Positions 9,901 through 18,135 are shown, counted from the stretch's first letter. The stretch is DNA of 64,000 bases from an uncultured Bacteroidia bacterium (GCA_902779785.1 CACZDC010000004.1:1-64000), one strand, 5' to 3'. Notes: generated by a model not told the origin, from the letters alone. Numbers and translations are program-made.

Positions 9901-10002
9901 GTCCAGCACTTTTCCGCTGACGGTAATCGTCTGGGCAAAGCCGAGCTGCGCTGCAAGAAGAAGGGCAGCGGCGGCAAATGCGCGGAGGAATTGAGTTTTC
10001 AT
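6967..10002 (-). CDS. SusC/RagA family TonB-dependent transporter
   Basis: The 1011-residue product has a signal peptide ending GFAQ (about residue 23), a carboxypeptidase-regulatory-like beta-sandwich (ITVSGKVLDASDGQPLIGAGV, about 25-105), a plug with the SusC marks (VVLGYTTQKKAELSSAVV, GKVAGVLVYNASGQPGEAAQIRVRG, DPLYVVDGIPGG and DAGATAIYGSDAAGGVIVVTTK), and a 22-strand barrel ending in GRVFSLGLNVKF. It imports oligosaccharides across the outer membrane with TonB energy. Only 18 nt separate it from the upstream aldolase-subunit gene, with no terminator, so cytoplasmic catabolism and surface import share one transcript. Confidence 0.97.
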   Translation of the reverse strand: MKTQFLRAFAAAALLLAAQLGFAQTITVSGKVLDASDGQPLIGAGVIPSTGGGTITDVDGSYSIKVSGDASLTFSTLGYVSVTEAVGGRAVINVVLEPETQTLDDVVVLGYTTQKKAELSSAVVTMSGEKLHDVVTPDVGNMLQGKVAGVLVYNASGQPGEAAQIRVRGTGSIAASADPLYVVDGIPGGSFNPNDVETISVLKDAGATAIYGSDAAGGVIVVTTKKAKAGQKTAIEFKAQGGIKQALSGRFHPMDSEELYYFVRKMISGTMAPSQIKKNYPESLIDQNFDWMNESFKLGVTQNYYASAAGSTDKLTYFASLDHYREKGTLINTNYARTTGRLNLGAKLAKRLDMNVRLQFDDSSSQGESSYVTLESAYRMSPWDNPYDQKTGEILYVTNGIRTDNGGKWYSHDKYNIFHNEIYNSSKSDGFDVTGDLQLIWRITDHLSATSTNRYSTSASTWKLIIDPRTAVADYPDGVIDKNLSTGRSFSTSNLLKYSNTFGSAHTVNAMVGYEWGKWRTDYTSAEGVGMKGGLTVLNASSPNGVGGYYQEGEGWSVFGQAQYSFKERYVVTASVRADASSVFAPKSRVGVFPSVSAAWLVTGEDFMKNVPAISNLKLRLSYGETGNSNIAPYSYMSTYEANARVQYQGAVGMYPAVQENPKLHWERAKMTNFGIDFGLKNRVDFTIDLYHILNTDLLLKVPTSPSTGFAEITKNSGVIRNMGVELGIASTNIRKKNFSWTTDFNIGFNKNTVLSLPKDEIIQTSSSTSARQILRPGEPLYCWYMPKWLGVNPDNGDPQWEHLIKDEKGNVIGTKPTDVFDPDNDSQIVGVASPLFNGGLANTFTYATESMGSISLAVNLNYVVGNKIYNYTRVSMDTDGHYTDYNQMSIDNGLGWSRWEKKGDIATHPKAVSGGNKNSDSVSSRYLEDGSFLRVKNVTLTYSFPKRFCEKIHLQGASVFVTGDNLFTLTRFSGMDPEVRLESTMYELAGMYSMNYPVGRVFSLGLNVKF

Positions 10003-10020
10003 TTGTATTTGGTTATAGTT

Positions 10021-11247
10021 TTACAATAAGTCGTTGAGGCCGATGAGGTTGAAAGCGCGGAAATACTTGTCCATATCACGCTCTATCCTGCCGAGGACGA
10101 CCTCCTCCGCGTCCATACCCAGGCGCGCGAGGTTATCATAGAGGAAACCACGGGCGGCCAGGGGCTTCGGTTCCTGCCAGATGTAGCGGCAGCAGGTCGC
10201 GACAATCCAGTCCTGACGTTCAGGAGTGAGGTCATAGAGGTCCTTGCCCAGTTCATCCTCGTGGAGCCATTTCTCCCAGCGATGGGAAGCGTGGACAGCT
10301 GCAAGCAAGGTCTCGCGGATATGGGAGGGGACGGCCACGCGGCCTGCCTCATATTCTTTCTTCTCCACTTCTTCAAGCTCGCAGAGCGCGCGATATTCGC
10401 TGATGGTGAATTCGGGGCCCACATTTGCCGCGCCCATTCCGCAGAGGGGATATTCCTCAGGGTTGGTCACATCATCAGTGTAGTGCCCCTTGATATAACT
10501 GCCAAGGGGACGGACTTTGGAGGTGAGTTTCTTCGCTACCTCGCCGTCAAAGGTGGTGGTATCCAGGTCTGTACCTACCTTGCCCACGATGAAGCAGGGC
10601 CACACATCCTTCAGTCCGGCAGCGGCCAGACCGGACTTGAGGTCGTTTAAGAAAGTGTCGAAGGTCTTCTCGTCGGCCAGACCGCCGTGGACCTCTTCGG
10701 TACCCACCTCATAGGAGATGGCCGGCAGCCCTTTGGACTTGCGGAAAGCCTCGGTATGGGCTATGAGTTCGACGGTGCGGGAGGCGACAAGATGGATGTC
10801 GATGATTTCTCCCTTGGGGACGTTGATGTCCACGGTCGGGTCGACGTGAATCAAGTCGTATCCTGCAAGGACCGCCGCCTCGAAAGATTTCTTCACCCCG
10901 TCCATCGCATCCTTGACTGACCATTTCTCCGTCCTCTGCTTGTCTTTCAGCCAGGGACCGCCGTGATCGATGGCAATGATGACCGGTCCGGTGAAATGGA
11001 CCCTTTCAGCCTCGAAACTGACCAGGCGTGTAAACTGCTCCTGAGTCATTCCGGTGTACCCTCCGTCGCAGTCCACCTGATTGAGGGTGGCGGCGAAGTA
11101 GATAGGAGCATTGTTACGCTTTGCAGCTCGGATGGAAGCACGGATGACAGACGGGGAATTCGGGCAGGCGGCGAAGATAGTCCTCCGTATGCCGCTTTCC
11201 TTTTCCAACTGATCGATGCGGTGAAGCAGATTTTCAGTTTTTGCCAT
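10021..11247 (-). CDS. kbaZ: class II tagatose-bisphosphate aldolase non-catalytic subunit (KbaZ/GatZ-like)
   Basis: The 408-residue cytoplasmic protein reads IFAACPNSPSVIRASIRAAK near 20-40, ATLNQVDCDGGYTGMT near 54-69, IAIDHGGPWLKD near 92-103, and DLIHVDPTVDI near 129-139, all typical of the GatZ/KbaZ (formerly 'tagatose-6-phosphate kinase') family. In Enterobacteria this protein supports the KbaY/GatY catalytic subunit, which splits tagatose-1,6-bisphosphate in galactosamine or galactitol breakdown. No catalytic partner is in this window, so it must be elsewhere or the protein acts differently here. It follows the AgaS-like gene by 10 nt. The symbol follows the galactosamine branch because of that neighbour; agaZ is the same family. 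Confidence 0.85.
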   Translation of the reverse strand: MAKTENLLHRIDQLEKESGIRRTIFAACPNSPSVIRASIRAAKRNNAPIYFAATLNQVDCDGGYTGMTQEQFTRLVSFEAERVHFTGPVIIAIDHGGPWLKDKQRTEKWSVKDAMDGVKKSFEAAVLAGYDLIHVDPTVDINVPKGEIIDIHLVASRTVELIAHTEAFRKSKGLPAISYEVGTEEVHGGLADEKTFDTFLNDLKSGLAAAGLKDVWPCFIVGKVGTDLDTTTFDGEVAKKLTSKVRPLGSYIKGHYTDDVTNPEEYPLCGMGAANVGPEFTISEYRALCELEEVEKKEYEAGRVAVPSHIRETLLAAVHASHRWEKWLHEDELGKDLYDLTPERQDWIVATCCRYIWQEPKPLAARGFLYDNLARLGMDAEEVVLGRIERDMDKYFRAFNLIGLNDLL

Positions 11248-11257
11248 ATAAATACAA

Positions 11258-12373
11258 TTAACTATAAACGGTAACTCCCTCGACTACGCGGGAAATATTC
11301 CCGGAAACCGAAGGTGAATCCGGGCAGAGCCCGAAATTTATGGATTTGAACATACCCAGCAACTGGGCCACGAAAATGTAAGAAACGCAGCTGTAGCATT
11401 CAGGCATACCCGAAGGCAGCCCGATTTCAATTTCCAGACTGGCGACACTCTCATTTGAAGGCTTGCTCTGGCAGACCAGGATGCTGGCCATCTCATAGCC
11501 GCGGGCCTTGATCTGACGGATCAGGTCAAGTTCATAACGCTGGACGGCAGCTTTGTCGGAAAGGAGATAGACGAGCAGAGTGTCTCCGTTGACAACAGCC
11601 TTCGGGCCGTGTCGGAAGCCCAGGAACGAATCGAAGGCGCACATCACGGAGCCATCGGTCAGTTCCTGAAGTTTCAGGCGGGATTCTTCGGCGACTCCCT
11701 TAAGGGGGCCCGAGCCGAGAAATACAGCTCTCTTGAAGTCCAGCCCAGCCATTTTATGCAATTCTTCCTCATATTTCTCCATCGCTGCGGCAACCGCTTT
11801 TGAGAGGGCAAGAATGTGCGTTTCCTGAGCCTCGATACTGTCTATATGGGCAATCAGAGAACAGGCGAGGAGCATAGTGGAATAGCTGCTGGTCATCGCC
11901 AGGGAGACATCATTGGTCTCCTCGGGAAGCAGTATTGTCAGCACATTGTCACCCTTCATCCCGGCAAGCTCTCCCTGTCGGTTGCAGGTAATCAGGATAT
12001 GTGCGACGCTGCCGGCGCTGCGATTCACGGCGTGGACTGCTCCAACGCTCTCCGGACTGTTGCCGCTGCGGGCAAAGGACACGAGAAGGACCTTGCTACT
12101 GCTGTCGAAGTAGTTTTCAGGAGCCGTCAGGATATCAGTAGTCGCGATGGAACGGGCGCCACGGAAAAGAGTGGAGAAAAAAGCTGCCTCGAGGGCGTCG
12201 CCGATATATGCGGAGGTACCGGCTCCGGTAAGGACTACCTGATAGTTCTGATCGATATATCTATGGACGAAAGCGGCTATTTCCGCCTTACGTTCACGGA
12301 TGATTTCATAAGCTTTGACCCACATCCTGGGCTGCTGCTTGATTTCCTTGTAGGTATAGAATTCCAGTAACAT
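11258..12373 (-). CDS. agaS: AgaS-like SIS-domain galactosamine-6-phosphate deaminase/isomerase
   Basis: The 371-residue protein has two sugar-isomerase (SIS) domains. The first starts VVLTGAGTSAYIGDALEAAF near 48-67 and includes SFARSGNSPESVGAV near 108-122; the second starts RAVFLGSGPLKGVAEESRLKLQELTDG near 216-242 and includes FRHGPKAVV near 252-260. This layout is that of AgaS, which deaminates and isomerises galactosamine-6-phosphate to tagatose-6-phosphate; GlmS-like proteins have an extra glutaminase domain that is missing here. It is the first gene of the minus-strand transcript into kbaZ, susC and susD, and faces the 3' end of the DeoR regulator. The deacetylase needed before it is not in the window. 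Confidence 0.85.
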   Translation of the reverse strand: MLLEFYTYKEIKQQPRMWVKAYEIIRERKAEIAAFVHRYIDQNYQVVLTGAGTSAYIGDALEAAFFSTLFRGARSIATTDILTAPENYFDSSSKVLLVSFARSGNSPESVGAVHAVNRSAGSVAHILITCNRQGELAGMKGDNVLTILLPEETNDVSLAMTSSYSTMLLACSLIAHIDSIEAQETHILALSKAVAAAMEKYEEELHKMAGLDFKRAVFLGSGPLKGVAEESRLKLQELTDGSVMCAFDSFLGFRHGPKAVVNGDTLLVYLLSDKAAVQRYELDLIRQIKARGYEMASILVCQSKPSNESVASLEIEIGLPSGMPECYSCVSYIFVAQLLGMFKSINFGLCPDSPSVSGNISRVVEGVTVYS

Positions 12374-12550
12374 CTGTAAACTTGTGATTATTCTTCAATA
12401 CGCAAAAATAAAAAAAACGAAGCACAAGACCTTTCGTTTCAGCCGATAATTATAAAGCGAAACTGACAAAGAACTCATTAAAACAATTTAAAAGACTGCA
12501 AATCAAACAATTGCGAAAAACAAAAAAGTGTTTCCCGGGGTTTTGATTTT
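12374..12550 (-). promoter_or_regulatory. probable promoter/operator region of the agaS-susCD transcript
   Basis: This 177-bp AT-rich gap precedes agaS. On the minus strand a TATTTTTG element (TAnnTTTG form) lies about 35 nt upstream of the ATG, over 12403-12410 approximately. Upstream of it are CTTTCG and CGAAA arms and GTTTCAG/GAAAC half-sites (12429-12470) that resemble the TTTCA half-site found in the DeoR gene promoter. That the DeoR protein binds here is inference. Confidence 0.4.
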
Positions 12551-13342
12551 TCAGACGTTAACCGTCTCCACATTTACTTTCAGCGACTTGAGCTGATTCC
12601 GGACAGTCGCGCTTAAATGATTGTCGGTGATTATCGTGTCAATCTTGTCAACTGACGCTATGAAAGCGAAAGCCCGGCGGTTGACCTTGGATGAATCGAA
12701 AACCGCGATGACTTCCCTGGCTCTGGAGATCATCACCTGATTGGTGCTGGCTTCCTCAACGCTAGGAGTCGAAAGACCGGCCTCTACGCTGAAGGAGTCT
12801 ACTCCGAGGAATAGTTTGTCACAGTAGAACAGTTTCAGATTGGATTCCGCAAGGGGGCCGACCGTGGAAACGCTTGATTCACGCATCGTTCCGCCGAGGA
12901 GGATAAGCTTGAAACGCTTGTATTTCATAGCCTCCATCATCGCGTTGACCGAATTGGTAATAATCGTAAGATCATTGAAACGGTCCAGGTTCTTTGCGAT
13001 CTGAAGCGTGGTCGTTCCGGAGTCCAGCAGGATAGTGTCCCCGTCCTTGATGTGCGCGGCGGCGGCACGTCCGATGGCCTCTTTTTCGCGGGCGTTTACC
13101 AGGAGCTTGAACTTGACAGGATGCTCCTCCGATTCTGCGGAAGAGCTCTGGCTGCTGGCCATCGCCCCTCCGTGGACACGCAAAAGCAACTTCCTCTCAC
13201 TGAGTATTTTCAGGTCTTTTCTGATAGTCACCTCAGACACTCCGAACTGACGGCTCAGTTCCGTGACGTTGACTGACGAACTTTGGCGGGCCTGCTGTAA
13301 AATAGCAGAGCGGCGGCCCTGGGCGGAATCATAAATGGTCAT
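12551..13342 (-). CDS. DeoR/GlpR family transcriptional regulator (AgaR-like)
   Basis: The 263-residue protein begins with a DeoR winged helix-turn-helix (RRSAILQQARQSSSVNVTELSRQFGVSEVTIRKDLKIL, about 10-48), followed by LLRVHGGAM, the family hallmark. The C-terminal sensor domain has DGDTILLDSGTTTLQIA near 100-116, LTIITNSVNAM near 124, LLGGTMRE near 147, and the LFLGVDSFSVEAGLST segment; these regulators sense sugar phosphates. Its position between the agaS-kbaZ-susCD operon and the divergent kinase-GH109 operon makes it the likely local repressor, with galactosamine-6-phosphate or tagatose phosphates as candidate inducers. Confidence 0.92.
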   Translation of the reverse strand: MTIYDSAQGRRSAILQQARQSSSVNVTELSRQFGVSEVTIRKDLKILSERKLLLRVHGGAMASSQSSSAESEEHPVKFKLLVNAREKEAIGRAAAAHIKDGDTILLDSGTTTLQIAKNLDRFNDLTIITNSVNAMMEAMKYKRFKLILLGGTMRESSVSTVGPLAESNLKLFYCDKLFLGVDSFSVEAGLSTPSVEEASTNQVMISRAREVIAVFDSSKVNRRAFAFIASVDKIDTIITDNHLSATVRNQLKSLKVNVETVNV

Positions 13343-13372
13343 TATCGTCTTAGTGTTTCGACATTACTGAGG

Positions 13373-13403
13373 CAAAGATACGTTTTATTTCAAATGAAAC
13401 AAA
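13373..13403 (-). promoter_or_regulatory. consensus promoter of the DeoR gene with embedded palindrome
   Basis: On the minus strand TTTG (13403-13400), a 19-bp spacer and TATCTTTG (13380-13373) match the Bacteroidetes -33/-7 consensus exactly. The spacer contains TTTCATTTGAAA (13399-13388), an inverted repeat of TTTCA/TGAAA around 2 bp. A palindrome placed between -33 and -7 is ideal for autorepression. The same 86-nt region also serves the divergent kinase gene, whose own promoter I could not match to consensus. Confidence 0.8.
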
Positions 13404-13488
13404 TCAAAATGCTTTTTTTGCACAAAAAAAGCCGCCAATATAGCAATATCGAAATATTTTGTACATATTCGCAACATAAAGTATATAT

Positions 13489-14442
13489 ATGAAACAATTT
13501 GACATCGCCGCTATAGGCGAACTCAACGTAGACATCATCCTGAACGGCATCGAGTCCGAACCGGAGATAGGAAAGGAAAAATTCGCGAAGGAAATGACCG
13601 TCACCCTTGGCAGCAGCACTGCGATTTTCGCCGCAAATGCAGCGGCGGTCGGCAGCAAAGTCTGCTTCGTCGGGATGGTCGGCAGGGATTCATTCGGCTC
13701 TCTGGTGTCCTCCTCCCTGGAGGCAAAGGGCGTCGATACCGGCTACCTCATTTATGGCGACACGCCCACAGGTGCCACCGTGTGTATGAACTATGGAGAA
13801 GACCGGGCAAACCTTACCTATCAGGGAGCTATGGACGTGATGGGCTTCGGCGACATCAAGCCGGAGGTATTCCGGAGTTGCAGACACATCCACCTGTCTT
13901 CGCTCTTTATGCAGAGCGCACTGCTCCGTGACATCCACAAGGTCCTGGACGCGGCGAAAGCCGAGGGAGTCAGCGTTTCCCTCGACACCCAGTGGGACCC
14001 CGTGGAAAAATGGGCGCTGGACTACAAGAGCGTCCTTCCCAAGGTCACGGTATTCCTTCCCAATGAAAAGGAACTGCAGGCCCTCACCGGCACGACTTGC
14101 CTGGAGGATGCAGTCAATGCCGTACTCCCCTTCCTCGGTCACGCGATGGTAGTCAAATGCGGCTCCAAAGGCTCCTTGCTGGTGCGCAAAGACGGCACGC
14201 AGAATTTTCTCCCCGCCTTCCTCAACAAGGATGTCGTGGACGCTATCGGCGCAGGCGATTCCTTCAACGCAGGCTTTGTCAGCGCATTTGTCAAAGGCCT
14301 GCCGCTGGAAGAATGCCAGCGCTGCGGCAATCTGACCGGAGCCGTCAACACCACGGCTGCCGGAGGTACGGGCGCTTTCGTCTCAAAAGAGGCGGTGCGC
14401 AAAATCTGCCTTGAAAAATTCGGTCAGGTATTTTCACTGTAA
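13489..14442 (+). CDS. PfkB family sugar kinase
   Basis: The 317-residue cytoplasmic protein has the PfkB/ribokinase fold: IAAIGELNVDIIL at the N-terminus, GSSTAIFAANAAAVGSKVCFVGMVGRDSFG near 43-72 (first signature), VFLPNEKELQALTG near 186-199, and the anion-hole signature DAIGAGDSFNAGF with catalytic Asp257. In this context the natural substrates are tagatose-6-phosphate (giving the bisphosphate cleaved by the KbaZ-type aldolase) or free N-acetylgalactosamine; the sequence alone does not decide. It is the first gene of a plus-strand operon with the GH109 gene 19 nt downstream, divergent from the DeoR regulator. Confidence 0.9.
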   Translation: MKQFDIAAIGELNVDIILNGIESEPEIGKEKFAKEMTVTLGSSTAIFAANAAAVGSKVCFVGMVGRDSFGSLVSSSLEAKGVDTGYLIYGDTPTGATVCMNYGEDRANLTYQGAMDVMGFGDIKPEVFRSCRHIHLSSLFMQSALLRDIHKVLDAAKAEGVSVSLDTQWDPVEKWALDYKSVLPKVTVFLPNEKELQALTGTTCLEDAVNAVLPFLGHAMVVKCGSKGSLLVRKDGTQNFLPAFLNKDVVDAIGAGDSFNAGFVSAFVKGLPLEECQRCGNLTGAVNTTAAGGTGAFVSKEAVRKICLEKFGQVFSL

Positions 14443-14461
14443 ACTAACAACCATTAATAAG

Positions 14462-15859
14462 ATGAAACGATATCTCTTTTCAGCATTTGTAATCCTTCTG
14501 TCCATATCCTGTGCAAAGGTTTCAGAAGAAGGCTATACGATTAAGAACAACCAAATCGTCTACAATACCCCGGAGCGGCCGGCCGGCCAGCAGAGTATGC
14601 TGGGCTTCGCCGCCGAACCGATCGAGCACGTCCGCATAGGCCTTATCGGCCTTGGCGACCGAGGCTCGGGTGCCGTAGGTCGCCTTCCCTATGTTGAAGA
14701 CGCCACTATAGTCGCCCTCTGCGACCTCTATCCCGACAGGGTGGAAAGGGCCCAGGAGATACTGGAAAGCGTGGGTGCGCCTCGTGCCATCCACGAATTC
14801 AGCGGCGACGAGGGCTACAAACAGCTCTGCGAACTGGACGATATCGACCTTGTGTATCTGGCAGTTCCCTGGCAGCTCCACACCAAATTCGCCGTCTATG
14901 CGATGGAACACGGGAAACACGTCGCCATCGAGGTTCCGGCGGCCACTTCTATCAAAGAGTGCTGGCAGCTGGTCAACACCTCCGAGAGGACCCGCCGTCA
15001 CTGTATGATGCTGGAAAACTGCTGCTACGACTACTATGAAATCACCTGCCTCAATATGGCCCAGCAGGGTTTGTTCGGAGAAATTGTCCACACCGAGGGC
15101 GCCTACTGCCATAACCTCGGCCCCTTCTGGAACAACTACCAGGGCGACTGGCGTATGACCTACAACAAGGATCACCACGGAGATGTCTATCCTACCCACG
15201 GAATCGGACCTGTCTGCCAGGTGCTGGACATTCACCGCGGCGACAAGATGGACGTCCTGGTCTCTATGGATACTGATGCTTTTGCCGGACAGGTGCTTGC
15301 TGACGAGCGCTACGGCAAGGGCGTGGTTGAAAAATACGCCAACGGCGACAACACTATGACCTTTATCCGCACGCGCAAAGGAAAGACCATCCTTATTGAG
15401 CACAGCGTCGTGACTCCCCGTCCATACGACCGTATGTACCAGCTGCAGGGGACCAAGGGCCTTGCCAACAAGTATCCCAACGAGGGCATTGCAATTTTCG
15501 ACGAGGAGATTGTCAATATCGACTCAGAGGACCTGGAGGCGGAGAATTATCTGCCGGACAGCGAGCGCGACGCCATAATGGAACAGTACAAGCACCCTAT
15601 CCTGAAGCAATATGAAGAGAAAGCCCGCGAAGTAGGCGGTCACGGCGGTATGGACTTCATTATGGACTCCCGCCTGATTTACTGCCTCAAGCACGGACTG
15701 CCCCTGGACCAGGACGTCTACGACGCCGCCGAATGGAGCTCGCTGGTGGAACTCACCGAGGTGTCCATCCTCCACGGCAGTATGCCGGTAGTAATGCCCG
15801 ACTTCACCCGGGGTGAATGGGACAAGATCGACGGCCTGCACTTTGCAATGGCTGAATAA
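14462..15859 (+). CDS. GH109-like NAD-dependent alpha-N-acetylgalactosaminidase, lipoprotein
   Basis: I start at the ATG at 14462 (MKRYLFSAFVILLSISC, lipobox Cys17); an in-frame ATG at 14411 overlaps the kinase gene. The 465-residue protein is a Gfo/Idh/MocA-fold protein with a dinucleotide-binding motif (RIGLIGLGDRGSGAVG, about 60-75), EVPAATS in the place of EKP, and the stretches MLENCCYDYYE, MAQQGLFGEIVHTEGAYCHNL, GDVYPTHGIGPVCQVLDIHRGDKMD, all characteristic of GH109. Family members remove terminal alpha-GalNAc from blood-group A and mucin glycans by an oxidation-elimination mechanism with bound NAD. Location between a sugar kinase and an esterase, and near AgaS, is what suggests GalNAc as the locus substrate. 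Confidence 0.93.
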   Translation: MKRYLFSAFVILLSISCAKVSEEGYTIKNNQIVYNTPERPAGQQSMLGFAAEPIEHVRIGLIGLGDRGSGAVGRLPYVEDATIVALCDLYPDRVERAQEILESVGAPRAIHEFSGDEGYKQLCELDDIDLVYLAVPWQLHTKFAVYAMEHGKHVAIEVPAATSIKECWQLVNTSERTRRHCMMLENCCYDYYEITCLNMAQQGLFGEIVHTEGAYCHNLGPFWNNYQGDWRMTYNKDHHGDVYPTHGIGPVCQVLDIHRGDKMDVLVSMDTDAFAGQVLADERYGKGVVEKYANGDNTMTFIRTRKGKTILIEHSVVTPRPYDRMYQLQGTKGLANKYPNEGIAIFDEEIVNIDSEDLEAENYLPDSERDAIMEQYKHPILKQYEEKAREVGGHGGMDFIMDSRLIYCLKHGLPLDQDVYDAAEWSSLVELTEVSILHGSMPVVMPDFTRGEWDKIDGLHFAMAE

Positions 15860-15868
15860 CTCAGCATT

Positions 15869-17230
15869 ATGACAAAAAGGTTTTCACTCTTGATGATGGC
15901 TGTCATTTCCCTGACGGCCATCATTACCTCTTGCGACAAAGGCACGGAAGACGAAGCCATAGATCCCGCCGATCTGAAGGAGCTGAAACTCTCCGTACCT
16001 ATGGTCAATGACTGGATATTCGACGGGGATGTGAAGTTTGCGATTCAGGTCGAGAACCCGAACAAGGTGGAGATGGACGTAGCTGTCACTGTCTATCTCA
16101 GGACCGACACCAAGAAGAGCCTGCCGAACTATACCAAGGAGGTCAAAGTCCCAGCCGGGAAGTCGGACATAGATATCAGCTTTACGCTTGAGCCGGGATT
16201 CTACAGGGCTATCTGTATGGCGAACAAAGCGACCATACGTTCGTTCGTATTCGGAGTGTCTCCCAAGCTGATTTCCTCCCCGCCGGACAAACAGCCGGAT
16301 TTCGACAAGTACTGGGATGATGCCGTCGCCCAGCTGGAAGGCATCCAGATGAACGCGACTCTCACCGAACTTCCTTCAAGGAGTACGGCTGCCCGGAAGG
16401 CTTATCTTGTGGAGATGAACTCCGTCCCTGACGGTCTCGAGGGCGATCCGGTCGTTATCCGTGGCTATTACCTGGAGCCCACCGACGGGAAAAAGCATCC
16501 GGTCATAATGCACTACCAGCCCTACGACGACAACCCTCCCTCCTATGCGATTTCCTGCCCTTCAGGCGGCAATTCCCAGGACTTTGCCGAATTCACCCTT
16601 TCGCACCGGGGACAGTATATCAACAATCGTCCTGCATCCCTTCGCTCCCCTGATGACGGCAAGGGAGACTTGGTGAATCCCTACGGCGACTGGTTCGCCT
16701 TCCATTTTGGCCAGAAGGACGGGTATTACTACCGTGGGGCCTTCCTGGACTGTGTCCAGGCCATACGCTTTATGGGGACCAGGGAGACCAGCGATATGGA
16801 CAACGTTTTTGCCGAAGGAGCAAGCCAGGGCGGAGCACTTTCCTATGCAGCCGCAGCGCTGAGTCCATATCCCCTGCGTGCCATCGCCCCCTGTGTAGCC
16901 TTCCTCGGCGATTTTCCGGACTACTTCAATATCGTCACCTGGCCGGGCAACACCGCCAGAGCCAATAAGGGAGATATGACTGACGAGCAGATGTACGCCT
17001 TCCTCTCATATTTCGACACCAAGAACCTGGCGACGAGAATCCACTGCGCAGTCCTTGCCTGCAGCGGACTGCTGGACGAGACCTGTCCGCCGCATACCAA
17101 TACGGCTCCGTTCAACAACCTTGACGTGAGCGACAAGAAAATGATATACTACCCCAATATGAAGCACGAACAGCCTAAGGATTGGGGCAGCAAGTATATG
17201 ATCTTCTTCAAGGAGAGGATTCAGCAATAG
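15869..17230 (+). CDS. CE7/acetyl xylan esterase-type alpha/beta hydrolase, lipoprotein
   Basis: The 453-residue protein has a lipoprotein signal (TAIITSC, Cys22), an N-terminal beta-sandwich of about 100 residues, and an alpha/beta hydrolase of the AXE1 (cephalosporin-C deacetylase) type from about residue 140 (PDFDKYWDDAVAQL). The catalytic triad can be read: Ser319 in GASQGG, Asp403 in SGLLDETCPP and His433 in NMKHEQP. The oxyanion region GQY near 248-250 also fits. It would remove O-acetyl groups from glycans at the surface or in the periplasm, unmasking them for the neighbouring glycosidases. It lies 9 nt after the GH109 gene and ends convergently with the EamA transporter. Confidence 0.88.
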   Translation: MTKRFSLLMMAVISLTAIITSCDKGTEDEAIDPADLKELKLSVPMVNDWIFDGDVKFAIQVENPNKVEMDVAVTVYLRTDTKKSLPNYTKEVKVPAGKSDIDISFTLEPGFYRAICMANKATIRSFVFGVSPKLISSPPDKQPDFDKYWDDAVAQLEGIQMNATLTELPSRSTAARKAYLVEMNSVPDGLEGDPVVIRGYYLEPTDGKKHPVIMHYQPYDDNPPSYAISCPSGGNSQDFAEFTLSHRGQYINNRPASLRSPDDGKGDLVNPYGDWFAFHFGQKDGYYYRGAFLDCVQAIRFMGTRETSDMDNVFAEGASQGGALSYAAAALSPYPLRAIAPCVAFLGDFPDYFNIVTWPGNTARANKGDMTDEQMYAFLSYFDTKNLATRIHCAVLACSGLLDETCPPHTNTAPFNNLDVSDKKMIYYPNMKHEQPKDWGSKYMIFFKERIQQ

Positions 17231-17233
17231 GCC

Positions 17234-18097
17234 TTATTCCCGTCCAAGGATAAGTACGCAGGAGATTGCGGAAACTATGCCGATAATCTGCGGGACCGAG
17301 GGGAAATGGGCATAGAGCACAAGCGAAATTGCGCAGCTGATCACAGGGGCGCAGGCATCGGCCAGAGGAGCGACGATCATAGCCTTGCCGTAACGGTTGG
17401 CATAGACCAGGGTATAAGCGCCGATGGCGTTGAGTATCTGGATCAGGAAAGTGAGCCAGGGACCATTGAAGCCGTGATTGACAGGCTGGGAGAAATCGGT
17501 CATCAGAAGGGCGACGGGTATGAGCGCCACTGCCGAAATGGCCATATAGACGAAAACGCTCTCGGCATCGGGTGTATGGTTGTTGGCCAGTTTCATAACA
17601 AAGGCCTGGATGCCCCAGCTGATGAAGACGACAGAGGCGAAGACTATCCAGAGGTAACTGCTGACCGACTCGTCGGTCTTTCCGGAAAGGGAGAAGCAGA
17701 CAAGGGCGACAAAGGCCAGGAGGATGCCGACTATCCCCAGCCTGGACACCCTTTCCTTAAGGAAGACGGAGGAGAGGATGACCGTAACGATGGGAGCGAC
17801 CGAGATCATAGGGAGGACCAGGTAGCCGGGGCCATACTTGAGCGCCTGAAAGAGGGCAAGCTGACCGCCGGCGCCGAGAAGGCCGACGCCCAGGCTGAGC
17901 CAGAAACTCTTTTTCCGGACGTCGAGGCGGAAATGGATATTGGCAAGCGCCACCAGGGCACAGGGAATCATACTGATGGCCCAGACGACATAGGTAAGGG
18001 TTGCAGGATAATCAGGCTGATCGGAAAACGCGCCCCATACGCCCCAGGTGAGCATTGTGACGATAGCGTAGAATAACCAGGATTTATTGTTTTTCAT
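17234..18097 (-). CDS. EamA/DMT family inner-membrane transporter
   Basis: The 287-residue protein is almost entirely hydrophobic with about ten membrane helices, arranged as two EamA repeats (residues 5-140 and 150-286). VWGAFSDQPDYP, GPGYLVLPMISVAPIVTVILSSVFLKERVSRLGIVG and GKAMIVAPLADACAPVISCAISL are typical of drug/metabolite transporters. Placed between a GalNAc-type operon and a GH36-like glycosidase, it may move the released monosaccharide across the inner membrane, but this family has very diverse substrates. Its 3' end faces the esterase gene at 3 nt distance. Confidence 0.85.
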   Translation of the reverse strand: MKNNKSWLFYAIVTMLTWGVWGAFSDQPDYPATLTYVVWAISMIPCALVALANIHFRLDVRKKSFWLSLGVGLLGAGGQLALFQALKYGPGYLVLPMISVAPIVTVILSSVFLKERVSRLGIVGILLAFVALVCFSLSGKTDESVSSYLWIVFASVVFISWGIQAFVMKLANNHTPDAESVFVYMAISAVALIPVALLMTDFSQPVNHGFNGPWLTFLIQILNAIGAYTLVYANRYGKAMIVAPLADACAPVISCAISLVLYAHFPSVPQIIGIVSAISCVLILGRE

Positions 18098-18117
18098 AGC
18101 GCTGAATATAATTGATG

Positions 18118-18125
18118 CAAAATTA
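18118..18125 (-). promoter_or_regulatory. -7 element of the EamA gene
   Basis: TAATTTTG on the minus strand, 20 nt before the ATG at 18097, fits TAnnTTTG. No clear TTTG is found at the -33 position. The GH36-like gene starts 10 bp away in the opposite direction. Confidence 0.5.
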
Positions 18126-18135
18126 CAAAAATATT

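Noticed and set aside
11258..12373. A GlmS or glucosamine-6-phosphate deaminase (NagB) assignment
   Set aside because: Two SIS domains without an N-terminal glutaminase exclude GlmS; NagB has a different fold signature. AgaS fits the length and the context with KbaZ.
13415..13465. Consensus promoter for the PfkB kinase operon
   Set aside because: TTTG at 13417 is present but the element at the proper distance reads TATAGCAA, and TATTTTG at 13455-13462 is one base short of TAnnTTTG; neither is good enough to annotate.
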